NCBI GenBank assembly: GCA_002733865.1
Contig: NVXM01000007.1
Span: 1-64,000 of the forward strand
Length of the DNA stretch: 64,000 bases
Origin: Sphingopyxis sp.
GTDB lineage: Bacteria; Pseudomonadota; Alphaproteobacteria; Sphingomonadales; Sphingomonadaceae
Direction: 5' to 3'
This document shows positions 36,033-44,223 of this stretch, piece after piece. The position numbers and the translations under genes are program-made. The first letter of the stretch is position 1. Each line of letters begins with the position of its first letter. Below the pieces are notes generated by a model. That model made no database searches and was not told the origin of the DNA. It was given only the letters and a program-made list of their open reading frames with translations.

Positions 36033-36206
36033 AATGATTGTTGCCAATTCGTCCTGATCGTCCAGTAGATGACTGACATTCTGATCGAACACATTGCCCT
36101 GACCGGCTGGGACAGTAAGGCCGAATGTCTTCATCATCCCACGAATCTGATTGGACAACTCAACCGTCATCCGTACCAGTCGAGTAGTTGCGCCGTGTGT
36201 CCGATC
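36012..36206 (-). pseudogene. IS110-family transposase fragment
   Basis: A 64-codon minus-strand frame closed by stops at both ends translates to DRTHGATTRLVRMTVELSNQ, then IRGMMKTFGLTVPAGQGNVF. This matches the middle of the N-terminal DEDD domain of IS110 transposases. Both ends of the gene are gone. It marks an old insertion and rearrangement at the left edge of the lasso-isopeptidase cluster. The rest of 35884-36305 has no supported gene. Confidence 0.7.
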
Positions 36207-36305
36207 CTAGACTTGATCTAAACGAACGGCTTAATTTTCGGATCAGAATTCAGATTCTGTATTCTTCAATTGTCAATCGGCTATCACCGCCTGAAGCAAT
36301 TCCAC

Positions 36306-38630
36306 TTACTTCGTCGCGCGCTTCGCTTCGGTAGCACTCCAATCCAACAGAGGTGGTCGCGGAGTCGATAATACGCGATCCTCCAGATCACGTAATTTTC
36401 GCCAACGCAAATATTGGTCGGCTTTTCCGGGCTTTGGATCCTCATGGCCATTCAACCAGAAATCAAACCAATCAACCATCAGTTCACCCCCGACGCGACG
36501 GTGTGACATCTTGAATATGTCGTGAGTGCCATCAGGGAAGTGCCAGTATTCTACGGGAGCCTCCAATCGACGCAGTCCAGCATAAATGTCCCATAGATCG
36601 ATTACATCCCCAGCAGACCACATGAGGAGCGGTGCACGCCAGCGATCCAGACTGAAGGCCGACGAAGTTTCTAGCATGGGTTCAAGCCCTTTCCCGAAAG
36701 GCGTCGCGCCAAGATCTACTTCAAGTTCATCCAACACACCGGCTTGAATATAAGTCCACCAGCCAACATCACCGCCATCCGTTTGCATTATGGCCTTTAA
36801 CTGATAATCGGAGTGGGTCGCCATGTAATTTACGTACCACGAAGTCCTGCTCCAACCCACCAGTCCTACACGGTCGCGGTCAATAAGGCCGCGATGGTCC
36901 ATTTCGTCTATAGCACTTTCTATGCCTTCTCGGCTGCGCGGCCACTCCGCTGGGCTAACAAAGACATCGTGAACGCCTCTATCGTTCATCTGAAGCACAA
37001 TCATGCCTTTAGCGGCCAGCGGTTGTGCGGCATAATTCCGAGCAAATCCATTCGGCGAAAAGCTTCCCAACCTGTCGCCATGGGTAAGAATGACAAGCGG
37101 ATATCTCCGGCCTTTTGAGTAGTTAGGAGGGTAATATACCTCTCCGTCCCAACTGTGCCCTTCAGCACTTTTCCATTGGATCTCTTCTACAAACCCGAGC
37201 CGGTACTCGTCTAACCAGGGGTTTGGATCGAAAATCTTGCGCCCCAATTTATCCTGCTCCGTTGTTGCGTACAGAATAGGACGATCATTTACCGATTGAA
37301 CCAAATGAAGTTGGACCGGAGGGGGGCTCTCTTTGCTCATCGGCTCATTAATCCTTGTCCAGACTTCATCAGTCTGGTGCCATGCCATCTCAGGCGCAGC
37401 ATTCCCATCTAAGGCAATGGGGTCGATGATCAGGACACGTTCTTCTTCGTTCCACCGAGCTTTTGCTATGCGCTGAAATTTCTCGTGATCCAAGGCGAAA
37501 AGGAATTTCGTATCTCCAGTTGAAGGATTGACAGACACTACACCCAATCTGCCTGCTCTCTGCAATCGTTCTGAGCCGCTGCTGCCTTCCAAAGGTTCTA
37601 CAGCACCGACCAGTAAGACGCGTTTACCGCCATTGATCCAAAGCGGATCATTATAAGGCGCAAAACGAAGATACGGGGCGGAATTGAGCGGGCGAATTTC
37701 GTTGGCTTCGATATCCAGCAGAACATACTGGTGTGCGTAGTTGCTATTGCTGCTGGAAATCATTTCCGAAAATCGCGGATTGACAGTATATTCTGACCAC
37801 CAATTCGGCCAGCGGCTGCGTGTGCAAAAGAACAAGGCATATTGGCCATTTGGGGACAGCCCTCCAGGGATGAAATTGTTAGGCACACACTGCTTAATCT
37901 CGTCAAGACTGTAAAGCGAAGTCAGTTCGCGTCTGCTGCCCACATCATCATAATAGGCCAGATTTCCATGGTACTCACCGCGCTTTCCAGCACCACTTAC
38001 GGCGTCGGCAAGGCGCCGAGCGGTGACTTGGCATCCCTGCTTCAGGCATTCCGGGTTATCCTCAGGGGAAATGGGTGGCCCCGCCTCAGTAACTACTAGC
38101 AGGCCTCCGATGTCGTCAGCACTTGCGAAAGCGACTATTGGCCGTGTTTCATTGGTGAGCTGTGAGATTTTTCTAGTAACAATGTCCAAGCGATACAATT
38201 GCATTGCTGCGTCGCGATCAACTGCCGCAAATTGCAAACTGTTATCGTCAACCCATTCAAGTCGAGCAATGGGCTGGTAATTGGTGCGTGATGAAAACTC
38301 GGCCACAATTTCAGGCCTTGGCAGACTGGTCTCGTCCAACAATGCGGCAACGTTAAAAATGAGGATTTGGCCTTTGAAGGCATCATTCTGCGGGTCACCT
38401 GATGTCACCACAACCGCAACCATATCTCCAGCGGGCGAGATGTGCGCCAAATTGGTCGCAGATCCGCCCCAGCCAAGAGTAGCAGAATCGCCCATCACGC
38501 CAATGCTCAGCATGGCATCGACATCCAGATGCTTGGGCTCCTCGGCTTGGGCTCCATTGACGAGAAACATGAAGCCGATCACTGCAAAAGATAACGGTAA
38601 CCGCTTACAGCGAGACTGAAATTTCGACAT
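36306..38630 (-). CDS. atxE: Atxe2-family lasso peptide isopeptidase
   Basis: A 774-residue exported prolyl-oligopeptidase-type enzyme. A signal peptide (LPLSFAVIGFMFLVNGAQA) leads to a beta-propeller (about residues 40-450) and an alpha/beta-hydrolase domain. The nucleophile is Ser594 in GLVGWSRTSWYV, a variant box typical of Atxe2-type isopeptidases and not of ordinary S9 peptidases. The acid is in SAGDVIDLWD (about 675) and His703 in DGTHDIF. AtxE enzymes open the isopeptide ring of lasso peptides after uptake. It lies 55 bp downstream of the TonB receptor gene and shares its promoter. No precursor or biosynthetic genes (A, B, C) are seen, so the ligand must come from elsewhere. Confidence 0.85.
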   Translation of the reverse strand: MSKFQSRCKRLPLSFAVIGFMFLVNGAQAEEPKHLDVDAMLSIGVMGDSATLGWGGSATNLAHISPAGDMVAVVVTSGDPQNDAFKGQILIFNVAALLDETSLPRPEIVAEFSSRTNYQPIARLEWVDDNSLQFAAVDRDAAMQLYRLDIVTRKISQLTNETRPIVAFASADDIGGLLVVTEAGPPISPEDNPECLKQGCQVTARRLADAVSGAGKRGEYHGNLAYYDDVGSRRELTSLYSLDEIKQCVPNNFIPGGLSPNGQYALFFCTRSRWPNWWSEYTVNPRFSEMISSSNSNYAHQYVLLDIEANEIRPLNSAPYLRFAPYNDPLWINGGKRVLLVGAVEPLEGSSGSERLQRAGRLGVVSVNPSTGDTKFLFALDHEKFQRIAKARWNEEERVLIIDPIALDGNAAPEMAWHQTDEVWTRINEPMSKESPPPVQLHLVQSVNDRPILYATTEQDKLGRKIFDPNPWLDEYRLGFVEEIQWKSAEGHSWDGEVYYPPNYSKGRRYPLVILTHGDRLGSFSPNGFARNYAAQPLAAKGMIVLQMNDRGVHDVFVSPAEWPRSREGIESAIDEMDHRGLIDRDRVGLVGWSRTSWYVNYMATHSDYQLKAIMQTDGGDVGWWTYIQAGVLDELEVDLGATPFGKGLEPMLETSSAFSLDRWRAPLLMWSAGDVIDLWDIYAGLRRLEAPVEYWHFPDGTHDIFKMSHRRVGGELMVDWFDFWLNGHEDPKPGKADQYLRWRKLRDLEDRVLSTPRPPLLDWSATEAKRATK

Positions 38631-38685
38631 ATAATGTTCCTCGAACTAATAGAGCATTATCACAAGCGCTGCCGCATCCACGGAA

Positions 38686-41310
38686 TCAAAAGCGTTTGAT
38701 CAATTCCAGGGAAACAAATCTGCCAAGCGGGGATGCATTGGTAGGGTCGTAGCCGTCCACTCGAAGATTAGAAAAAAACGGGATCCGGGGCGGATCTTTA
38801 TCAAAGAGATTACTGATTGACAGTCGCAAAGCCGTGTTACGGAATAGCTGCCCTCCAAGGTTGTCCTTGGTGTCAAATGTCATCGTCAAATCGACTGTCG
38901 TCCAAGATTTGATCGAATCCGCAGTCGGCGTATCATCTACCTTGTAGCTATCTATGTAGTTTAGAAAGATACTAGTAGAGAAGTTCTTTGCTGAATAACC
39001 AAGACGCCCGCGCATTTTCAGATCAACAGGTTGGAAAAGGCTATTTATTTGTTGCACAATAGGACTGCTTGAAGTCGCTTGTTGTTTGAAGTCTTTCAAA
39101 TACGTGCCATCTAGGCCGATGTCCAAAGTGGCGTTCTTGAACGAATAAGTGTAGTCTAATTGGAAGTCAAAACCCCTTACCAGCGTGCGACTTGTGTTTG
39201 TTAAAATAAGAAGTCGGCTAATAAAGAACGTATCGCTCGGATTTAATCCGAATGGATTACCGAGAGGTGTGTCCAAACTTGCTAGAACACTGTTGATCTC
39301 TTCGGGTGATGGCTGAAACGTATATGAGCCGACTGGAAATGCGCTCGGATCTTCGAACGCAATGTTGATGGCATCAAAATGAATCACATTCCCAGGTATT
39401 GGTATATTGCCGAGCCGATTCTTGAAGTTAATATCAAACCAAGTTGCCGATGCGGAGAAACCATGCCGACCCCAATCACGCGAAAAATCAACACCTGCCG
39501 TCCACGACCGAGATGATTCAGGGTCAAGTTCGTTATCGGTGCCGCCGACCGTTAATTGCACGACATCCGCGAGTGACGGGTCAGCGGGCGTCAAGCCAAA
39601 AATAGGAAACAAAAATGAAGTTCTAAGTAGTGATGCACCGAAATCGCGCGCTCCGACAAGACCAAGCGCTGGTGCCTTGAAAGATGTACTATAAGAGCCC
39701 CGGAAGTTAAGGCCTTCTAATGGAGATAAGAGGACACCGACTTTGGGGTCCACGGTTGTACCGAAATCGCTATAATCCGAATATCGGCCAGACAAACTTA
39801 GCTCGAGCCGTCGCAAGCCGGATATGTCGTTGTCGGGTGATATAAGTGGTATAAACGCTTCGCCGTATACGGCATATACATTGCGTGTTGCGTTGCGGTC
39901 AACCAAACCTGCTGTCACGTTAGTGGACTCAAGCGCTTCATTGCGATAATGTCCCCCCAACGCGATTTTTGCTTCGCCAGCGGGTAGTTCTAGCACCGGG
40001 CCAGCAAGTTTAGCGTCGAAACTCCATACGTCCGATTTAGACGAGCGTTCCTGAGTTGCATCTCCGCTGGTAGAGTTGCGAGTATCGACTCGGCCATAAG
40101 CCCCAGAAAAATCGAAAAACCAGTCATCAGATAACTGCCATGCTCCCGCAGCAGAAAAATTGGCCGCTTCAGAAACCGCATCGTACTGGAAAGTTTGGCC
40201 GGTAACGTCGGTGCGTAGTTGGCGCGACTTCCGGCGCGAATAAAGCCCGTCGCCGGAAAACGTGAGCCTGCTGGAAACGTCTTGTGATATCGTCGCAACA
40301 ACACTGTTTCGCTTCTGGCTAGGCAAGAGAAAGCTGGGCGCGAAATCCTTGATAGTAAAATCCCTATCCTCAATCCCCAGATGCTTCTGATCGAAATATT
40401 CATATATGAGCAGGGCGTGGCCAGTATCCCAGCTCTTTCCGCCGGTTAGATTCACTCGAACCTGATCGGGCGCTCCGCCCTGCGTACCTGCACCATATCG
40501 CACGGATGTTTCGAGACCATCAAAGTCGTCGCGAAGGATAAAATTCACCACCCCTGCAACCGCATCACTACCGTAAATGGAAGAAGCGCCATCGTTGAGC
40601 GTTTCGACGCGGTCAATGGCAGATGCGGGGATCATCGAAATATCGGTAAAGTCGCCAAAAACGGAAGACGGCGCAACGCGGTGGCCATTCAGCAGTACGA
40701 GTGTGCTTCCCGAACCTAATCCCCTCAGATTGACGCTTGATCCGTATGAACCGAAACCGCCCGAATTTGCGCCCGCTGAGTTATCATTAGGTAGGCCTGC
40801 TGGAACGGCTGCATTCGAACCGCCGCCGAAATTCTCTGGGAGCTTATTAATAAACTCCTGCGCTGTCGCCGCTCCGCTTCTCTCTATGTCGTCCCGAGTA
40901 AAAACTTTCGTAGGCGAACTTTCCGGCGCAATGCCGCGAATATTTGTACCAGTTACAACAATAACAGGCTCTTGAGGACGGGGATTCGGAGCAGCATTGG
41001 TGGACGTATTTACTTTCACGATAGCAATTGCACCGGATCTGTCTTTATTAACCTGGAATCCGGTCTCCTCAAGGATTGCGGCTAGTGCAGCGTCTGCTGT
41101 TTTTGCGCCCTGAACGCCCGGGCTCCGAGCCGACCGCACTTCGTCTATTTTGTATATTATTTGACGCCCTGTTTGCTTCGTATATGCATCAAGTGCCGAT
41201 TTGAGGCTACCTGCCGGAATGTTGAACTGCTGCGTCTGTGCATAGGCTGGCGTTGCAATCGAAATTACAGCAACGGTCGCAAATGCCGCGGCAAGATTAC
41301 TGGAAAGCAT
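38686..41310 (-). CDS. TonB-dependent outer-membrane receptor with STN domain
   Basis: An 874-residue outer-membrane transporter. A signal peptide is followed by a secretin/TonB N-terminal (STN) signalling domain (FNIPAGSLKSALDAYTKQTGRQI) at about residues 28-100. The plug follows (PVIVVTGTNIRG, then RDDIERSGAATAQEFINKLPENFGGG), then a 22-strand barrel ending in ...LELIKRF with the terminal Phe used for insertion. The STN domain talks to FecR in the periplasm, so ligand binding is signalled to the ECF sigma factor. Next to a lasso isopeptidase, the likely cargo is a lasso peptide, but this is inferred. An ECF-type promoter pattern is seen at 41359-41386, and GGGGGA precedes the start codon. 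Confidence 0.92.
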   Translation of the reverse strand: MLSSNLAAAFATVAVISIATPAYAQTQQFNIPAGSLKSALDAYTKQTGRQIIYKIDEVRSARSPGVQGAKTADAALAAILEETGFQVNKDRSGAIAIVKVNTSTNAAPNPRPQEPVIVVTGTNIRGIAPESSPTKVFTRDDIERSGAATAQEFINKLPENFGGGSNAAVPAGLPNDNSAGANSGGFGSYGSSVNLRGLGSGSTLVLLNGHRVAPSSVFGDFTDISMIPASAIDRVETLNDGASSIYGSDAVAGVVNFILRDDFDGLETSVRYGAGTQGGAPDQVRVNLTGGKSWDTGHALLIYEYFDQKHLGIEDRDFTIKDFAPSFLLPSQKRNSVVATISQDVSSRLTFSGDGLYSRRKSRQLRTDVTGQTFQYDAVSEAANFSAAGAWQLSDDWFFDFSGAYGRVDTRNSTSGDATQERSSKSDVWSFDAKLAGPVLELPAGEAKIALGGHYRNEALESTNVTAGLVDRNATRNVYAVYGEAFIPLISPDNDISGLRRLELSLSGRYSDYSDFGTTVDPKVGVLLSPLEGLNFRGSYSTSFKAPALGLVGARDFGASLLRTSFLFPIFGLTPADPSLADVVQLTVGGTDNELDPESSRSWTAGVDFSRDWGRHGFSASATWFDINFKNRLGNIPIPGNVIHFDAINIAFEDPSAFPVGSYTFQPSPEEINSVLASLDTPLGNPFGLNPSDTFFISRLLILTNTSRTLVRGFDFQLDYTYSFKNATLDIGLDGTYLKDFKQQATSSSPIVQQINSLFQPVDLKMRGRLGYSAKNFSTSIFLNYIDSYKVDDTPTADSIKSWTTVDLTMTFDTKDNLGGQLFRNTALRLSISNLFDKDPPRIPFFSNLRVDGYDPTNASPLGRFVSLELIKRF

Positions 41311-41319
41311 ATTAATCCC

Positions 41320-41355
41320 CCTTTAAGTCTGCGGCATTTTTTGCCGCCTTAAAGG
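41320..41355 (-). other. Hairpin in the leader of the TonB receptor gene
   Basis: CCTTTAAG-TCT-GCGGCA (41320-41336) pairs with TGCCGCCTTAAAGG (41342-41355), leaving a 5-base loop and a 3-base bulge. On the minus strand it ends at the ribosome site of the receptor gene, so it may protect the transcript or affect its translation. The ECF promoter pattern lies just upstream of it. Confidence 0.5.
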
Positions 41356-41358
41356 TTC

Positions 41359-41386
41359 AGACAATTGTGTGTCACAAACCCGTAAC
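41359..41386 (-). promoter_or_regulatory. Probable ECF-sigma promoter of the TonB receptor/isopeptidase genes
   Basis: Read on the minus strand: GTTACGG (41386-41380), 14 bases, ATTGTCT (41365-41359). The same two boxes with identical spacing precede the sigma factor gene and, on the plus strand, luxR. The shared pattern is seen; its use by this sigma factor is inferred. Confidence 0.7.
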
Positions 41387-41390
41387 GCAT

Positions 41391-42410
41391 TTATTGCGAA
41401 ATCTTCACACCATCCTCCATCTGCTCGATGCGCAAACCATATGCGTCATCGAGCAGCCGGACGAATGCAGTGACATTTGAAGCCTGAAATGTCCCACCAA
41501 TCCTGATGTTGGCGGTTTCTACATCACCAATGATCAACTGCGTTTTGTTATAGCGATTGAATTCAGACGCTGCCTCGATCAGCGTTGACTGATCAAATAC
41601 CAGCATGCCGTCCCGCCATGACAATTTATTTGCTACGCGTTCCGGAGATTTGATCGCGACCAGGGTCGAGGCCTCATTGGCAAACGCTATGTCGCCGTTC
41701 GTGATAATGCTGGACCGCGATACACGTCCGTTTGCCATTTCATCTACGCGCACGCGGCCTTTGAGCACCGCAACTGTGATTTTCTCTCCATCCTTCCGGA
41801 CGGAAAACTTGGTACCCAAGACGGTAATAACACGGTTGCTAGCATATACGAGGAACGGGACCTTGTCCGAGCGCTTGACCTCAAAAAAGACCTCGCCCTC
41901 ATCGATCCAGATTTCACGGCTGGCTTCAGTAACGGCGGTGCGTATCTTTGTTGCAGTGTTCAACTCCATCTTGCTGCCATCGGCGAGCGGAACGACCTGG
42001 TGATCGCCAATCGCAGTCGCCAATCTGACTTGGCCCGCTTGCAAAACCGGGCCGTCTTGCTGTGCGATATTCTGTTTGCCGCCTGGCACCGATACCGTCT
42101 GCAAAATGCCAGCAATGCCGATCATAATCAGCACTGACGCTGCGAGCGACAGGGGTTTCCAATATCTCTGCCATAAACGCGGGTCTTGCGGCTGCGCATC
42201 TTGCTTAAGGGTAGCAAGTGCAGCGAGACGATCCGCAAGACCCCACCCATGTTCAAGGCGCCAAAACGCTGCCTTGTGTGCCATGGATTGATTGAGCCAT
42301 TGATCAAGTTCATCCTGATCCTGTTCGGTCCATTCAGGCTCCTCGCGGCGCAATAGCCACGAAGCAGCGCTTTCCTCAGTCTCCCGGGCCTTACCGTTTT
42401 CTTGGCTCAT
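41391..42410 (-). CDS. fecR: FecR-type anti-sigma factor
   Basis: A 339-residue inner-membrane regulator. The N-terminal cytoplasmic part has the DUF4880-type helix ESAASWLLRREEPEWTEQDQ and MAHKAAFWRLEHGWGLADRL. One membrane helix follows (LSLAASVLIMIGIAGIL), then the periplasmic FecR domain (ATAIGDHQVVPLADGSKMEL; VLGTKFSVRKDG; VLKGRVRVDEM). The C-terminal STN-like module (AASEFNRYNKTQLIIGDVET) contacts the receptor. It holds the ECF sigma factor until the receptor reports ligand. Its start overlaps the stop of the sigma gene by 4 bp (ATGA). Confidence 0.92.
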   Translation of the reverse strand: MSQENGKARETEESAASWLLRREEPEWTEQDQDELDQWLNQSMAHKAAFWRLEHGWGLADRLAALATLKQDAQPQDPRLWQRYWKPLSLAASVLIMIGIAGILQTVSVPGGKQNIAQQDGPVLQAGQVRLATAIGDHQVVPLADGSKMELNTATKIRTAVTEASREIWIDEGEVFFEVKRSDKVPFLVYASNRVITVLGTKFSVRKDGEKITVAVLKGRVRVDEMANGRVSRSSIITNGDIAFANEASTLVAIKSPERVANKLSWRDGMLVFDQSTLIEAASEFNRYNKTQLIIGDVETANIRIGGTFQASNVTAFVRLLDDAYGLRIEQMEDGVKISQ

Positions 42411-43003
42411 GACCGGCTCGCCTCTTCGGCTTTCTTCGGGCGAACGGTTCTGACGACCTTGCCCGAGCCGCCAAGCATGAAGTCGGCCAGTGCCCGCATG
42501 CCGAGTGTCATCTGCTTTTCGACGGTGTCTTTTCCGACACCGAGCTGCTCGGCAACTTCCCGGGTTGAAAAGCCTTGCACCTTGCGCAGACGAACGACCT
42601 CGCCGCAGCGCTCAGGCAGGTTATCGATGCCCGCCTGCGCGCGGCGCAGTTCATCGCGTGCTTCCAACTGGCGCTGGGAGGCGTCATTGTCGATATCGAT
42701 CACGATGCTCTCGAGATCGGCCACCAAATCAAATGATACAATCTGAGCGCGCTTCGCCCGATTGATGAGATGGTGCCTGGCGGTGGTGAAAACAAACTGC
42801 CGCGGCTTATGGGGCAGCTCTTTTTGCGCACCCATCAATACCCGTTCATAAATATCCTGCCTTAAATCGATCACGTCGGCCTCAATTCTCCAATTCCTGC
42901 GGATGAAGCGCATCAGCATTGCTTCGAGAGGCAGCACCTCTCGGCAAAACCAACGGTTCAGGGCATCATCATCAACCATTTTTCCGGCCGGATATCTCCT
43001 CAT
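42407..43003 (-). CDS. fecI: FecI-like ECF sigma factor
   Basis: A 198-residue ECF sigma factor. Region 2 is around residues 30-95 (FIRRNWRIEADVIDLRQDIYERVL; FVFTTARHHLINRAKRA). Region 4 is at about 120-180 (IDNLPERCGEVVRLRKVQGFSTREVAEQLGVGKDTVEKQM), and a basic tail follows. It would direct transcription of the receptor/isopeptidase genes and of its own operon from GTTACGG-N14-ATTGTCT promoters, one of which lies upstream at 43029-43056. The start at 43003 is close to the predicted transcript start and lacks a ribosome site; ATG 42979 is an alternative. fecR follows with a 4-bp overlap. Confidence 0.9.
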   Translation of the reverse strand: MRRYPAGKMVDDDALNRWFCREVLPLEAMLMRFIRRNWRIEADVIDLRQDIYERVLMGAQKELPHKPRQFVFTTARHHLINRAKRAQIVSFDLVADLESIVIDIDNDASQRQLEARDELRRAQAGIDNLPERCGEVVRLRKVQGFSTREVAEQLGVGKDTVEKQMTLGMRALADFMLGGSGKVVRTVRPKKAEEASRS

Positions 43004-43028
43004 CAGATATTTCGGTGCTTAAAGTCCA

Positions 43029-43056
43029 AGACAATCGAACAATCAGAAGCCGTAAC
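43029..43056 (-). promoter_or_regulatory. Probable ECF-sigma promoter of the sigma factor/fecR operon
   Basis: Minus strand: GTTACGG (43056-43050), 14 bases, ATTGTCT (43035-43029). It lies 26 bp before the sigma gene and fits positive autoregulation. It has the same boxes and spacing as the receptor promoter. Confidence 0.7.
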
Positions 43057-43264
43057 ACCATAAACAAGTTTTTATCGAAATTCACGCCTGCAGAGTTCTG
43101 GCGGTTTAAGAAGAAAGCCATGTGTGCGACACTCCATGATGCGCGGCGGCTGCGTTCTTGTGGAATGCCAGATCCGAACCGGCCCAATCCATTAAGAAAT
43201 CGAACAAATCACATGGTTTGCTCAAGATTAGTGGTCAGATTTTATCACCATATTTCAAGTTTAT

Positions 43265-43292
43265 GTTACGGATTTTGTGCATTTGACTGTCT
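43265..43292 (+). promoter_or_regulatory. Third ECF-type promoter pattern, reading towards luxR
   Basis: Plus strand: GTTACGG (43265-43271), 14 bases, ACTGTCT (43286-43292). It matches the two promoters of the lasso-isopeptidase cluster at 13 of 14 box positions, with the same spacing, but faces the quorum-sensing genes; luxR begins 74 bp downstream. No other gene is seen in 43004-43366. Confidence 0.6.
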
Positions 43293-43366
43293 TCCTCAAC
43301 AGTAACGCTGTGTTTAAATTCGTCAGATGAAATTTGTGACGCTTTTGTTGGCAGGAGGCTTGTTCA

Positions 43367-44167
43367 TTGCCATCCCATTTCCGCCAACTGGATATTGCGG
43401 CTCGTTTTGCTCTAGCCGATGCTTTCATCGTCAATGCGAGAGCCGTTCAGACTGCGGCGGAACTGCGTTGTTTAATGGACGCTTTTACCAATGAGATTGG
43501 ATTTCGCTATTTTGCCCTGATACATCATGACGATCTGCGCGAGCCAAAAACAGGCGTCATCCATCTACAAAACTATCCCGACGTCTGGGCCGACTATTTC
43601 ATAGAGCATCGGCTTTATCTTGACGATCCGGTCGTTCATGCATGCCTACGCACAAATTGCGGCTTCAGTTGGAACGAGTTACCAAAACTCGTTTCGCTGA
43701 CCCGCCGTCACCAAGGGATTTTGCGCAGTGCTGCCAAAGAAGGCCTGAGCCAGGGTCTAACCATTCCTGCTTGTGTGCCAGGAGAGCGCACCGGATCATG
43801 TTCACTGGCCGGGCCGCGGTGTGGACAAAAGGTTGATCGCTTTCTCGGTTTGACCCAGATTGTTGGTGCCTTTGCTTTTCAGGCGGCCCGTCGACTGCTT
43901 TCCAAAGATGCCCTAAAAACCTCTCAGCGTCCGAGATTGGCTCCGCGACAACGTGAATGTGTGATTCTGGTCGGTCAGGGCAAATCCAATTGGGAGATCG
44001 CCAAAATCTTGGGACTCAGCCGATCCACCATCAACCATTATCTCAATGATGCCCGCGAACGCTATGGTGTCGTAACCCGCACGCAGCTAGTTGTGAGCGC
44101 GGTTCTCGATGGCGAAGTCAGCCTGTCCGAACTCGCGCCCTGGCAATACGATCATATGATCGGGTAG
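43367..44167 (+). CDS. luxR: LuxR-family quorum-sensing regulator (TraR-like)
   Basis: A 266-residue activator. Residues about 25-170 are the acyl-homoserine-lactone-binding domain (GFRYFALIHHDD; YPDVWADYFIEHRLYLDDPVV; GFSWNEL, with the expected Trp, Tyr and Asp residues). Residues about 195-255 are the LuxR helix-turn-helix (LAPRQRECVILVGQGKSNWEIAKILGLSRSTINHYL). The TTG start is supported by AGGAGG (43353-43358), 8 nt upstream. In related ICEs such a protein turns on the luxI-fseA operon when signal accumulates. It is followed 56 bp later by luxI on the same strand. A promoter pattern of the ECF type lies upstream, which is unusual for this family. Confidence 0.9.
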   Translation: MPSHFRQLDIAARFALADAFIVNARAVQTAAELRCLMDAFTNEIGFRYFALIHHDDLREPKTGVIHLQNYPDVWADYFIEHRLYLDDPVVHACLRTNCGFSWNELPKLVSLTRRHQGILRSAAKEGLSQGLTIPACVPGERTGSCSLAGPRCGQKVDRFLGLTQIVGAFAFQAARRLLSKDALKTSQRPRLAPRQRECVILVGQGKSNWEIAKILGLSRSTINHYLNDARERYGVVTRTQLVVSAVLDGEVSLSELAPWQYDHMIG

Positions 44168-44183
44168 CGGCAGCACCGCCCAT

Positions 44184-44222
44184 TTGCTCCCCTCAAGGCC
44201 TCAGGTTTTGATGGGAGAGCAA
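44184..44222 (+). promoter_or_regulatory. Stem covering the luxI ribosome site
   Basis: TTGCTCCC (44184-44191) can pair with GGGAG-(AG)-CAA (44213-44222), with a 2-base bulge. The 3' arm contains the GGGAG ribosome site of luxI, so the stem may hold back translation. No LuxR box was recognised with confidence in this 56-bp gap. Confidence 0.4.
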
Positions 44223-44223
44223 C

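Noticed and set aside
43327..43494. Open frame MKFVTLLLAGGLFIAIPFPP..., Cys-rich with a signal-like start, just after the third ECF promoter
   Set aside because: It overlaps luxR in another frame, lacks a good ribosome site, and does not follow a lasso precursor pattern; the luxR frame has clear family support.
44190..44215. LuxR box before luxI (TCAAGGCC-TCA-GGTTTTGA)
   Set aside because: Only 6 of 8 positions are symmetric and it lies too near the start codon to serve as an activator site.
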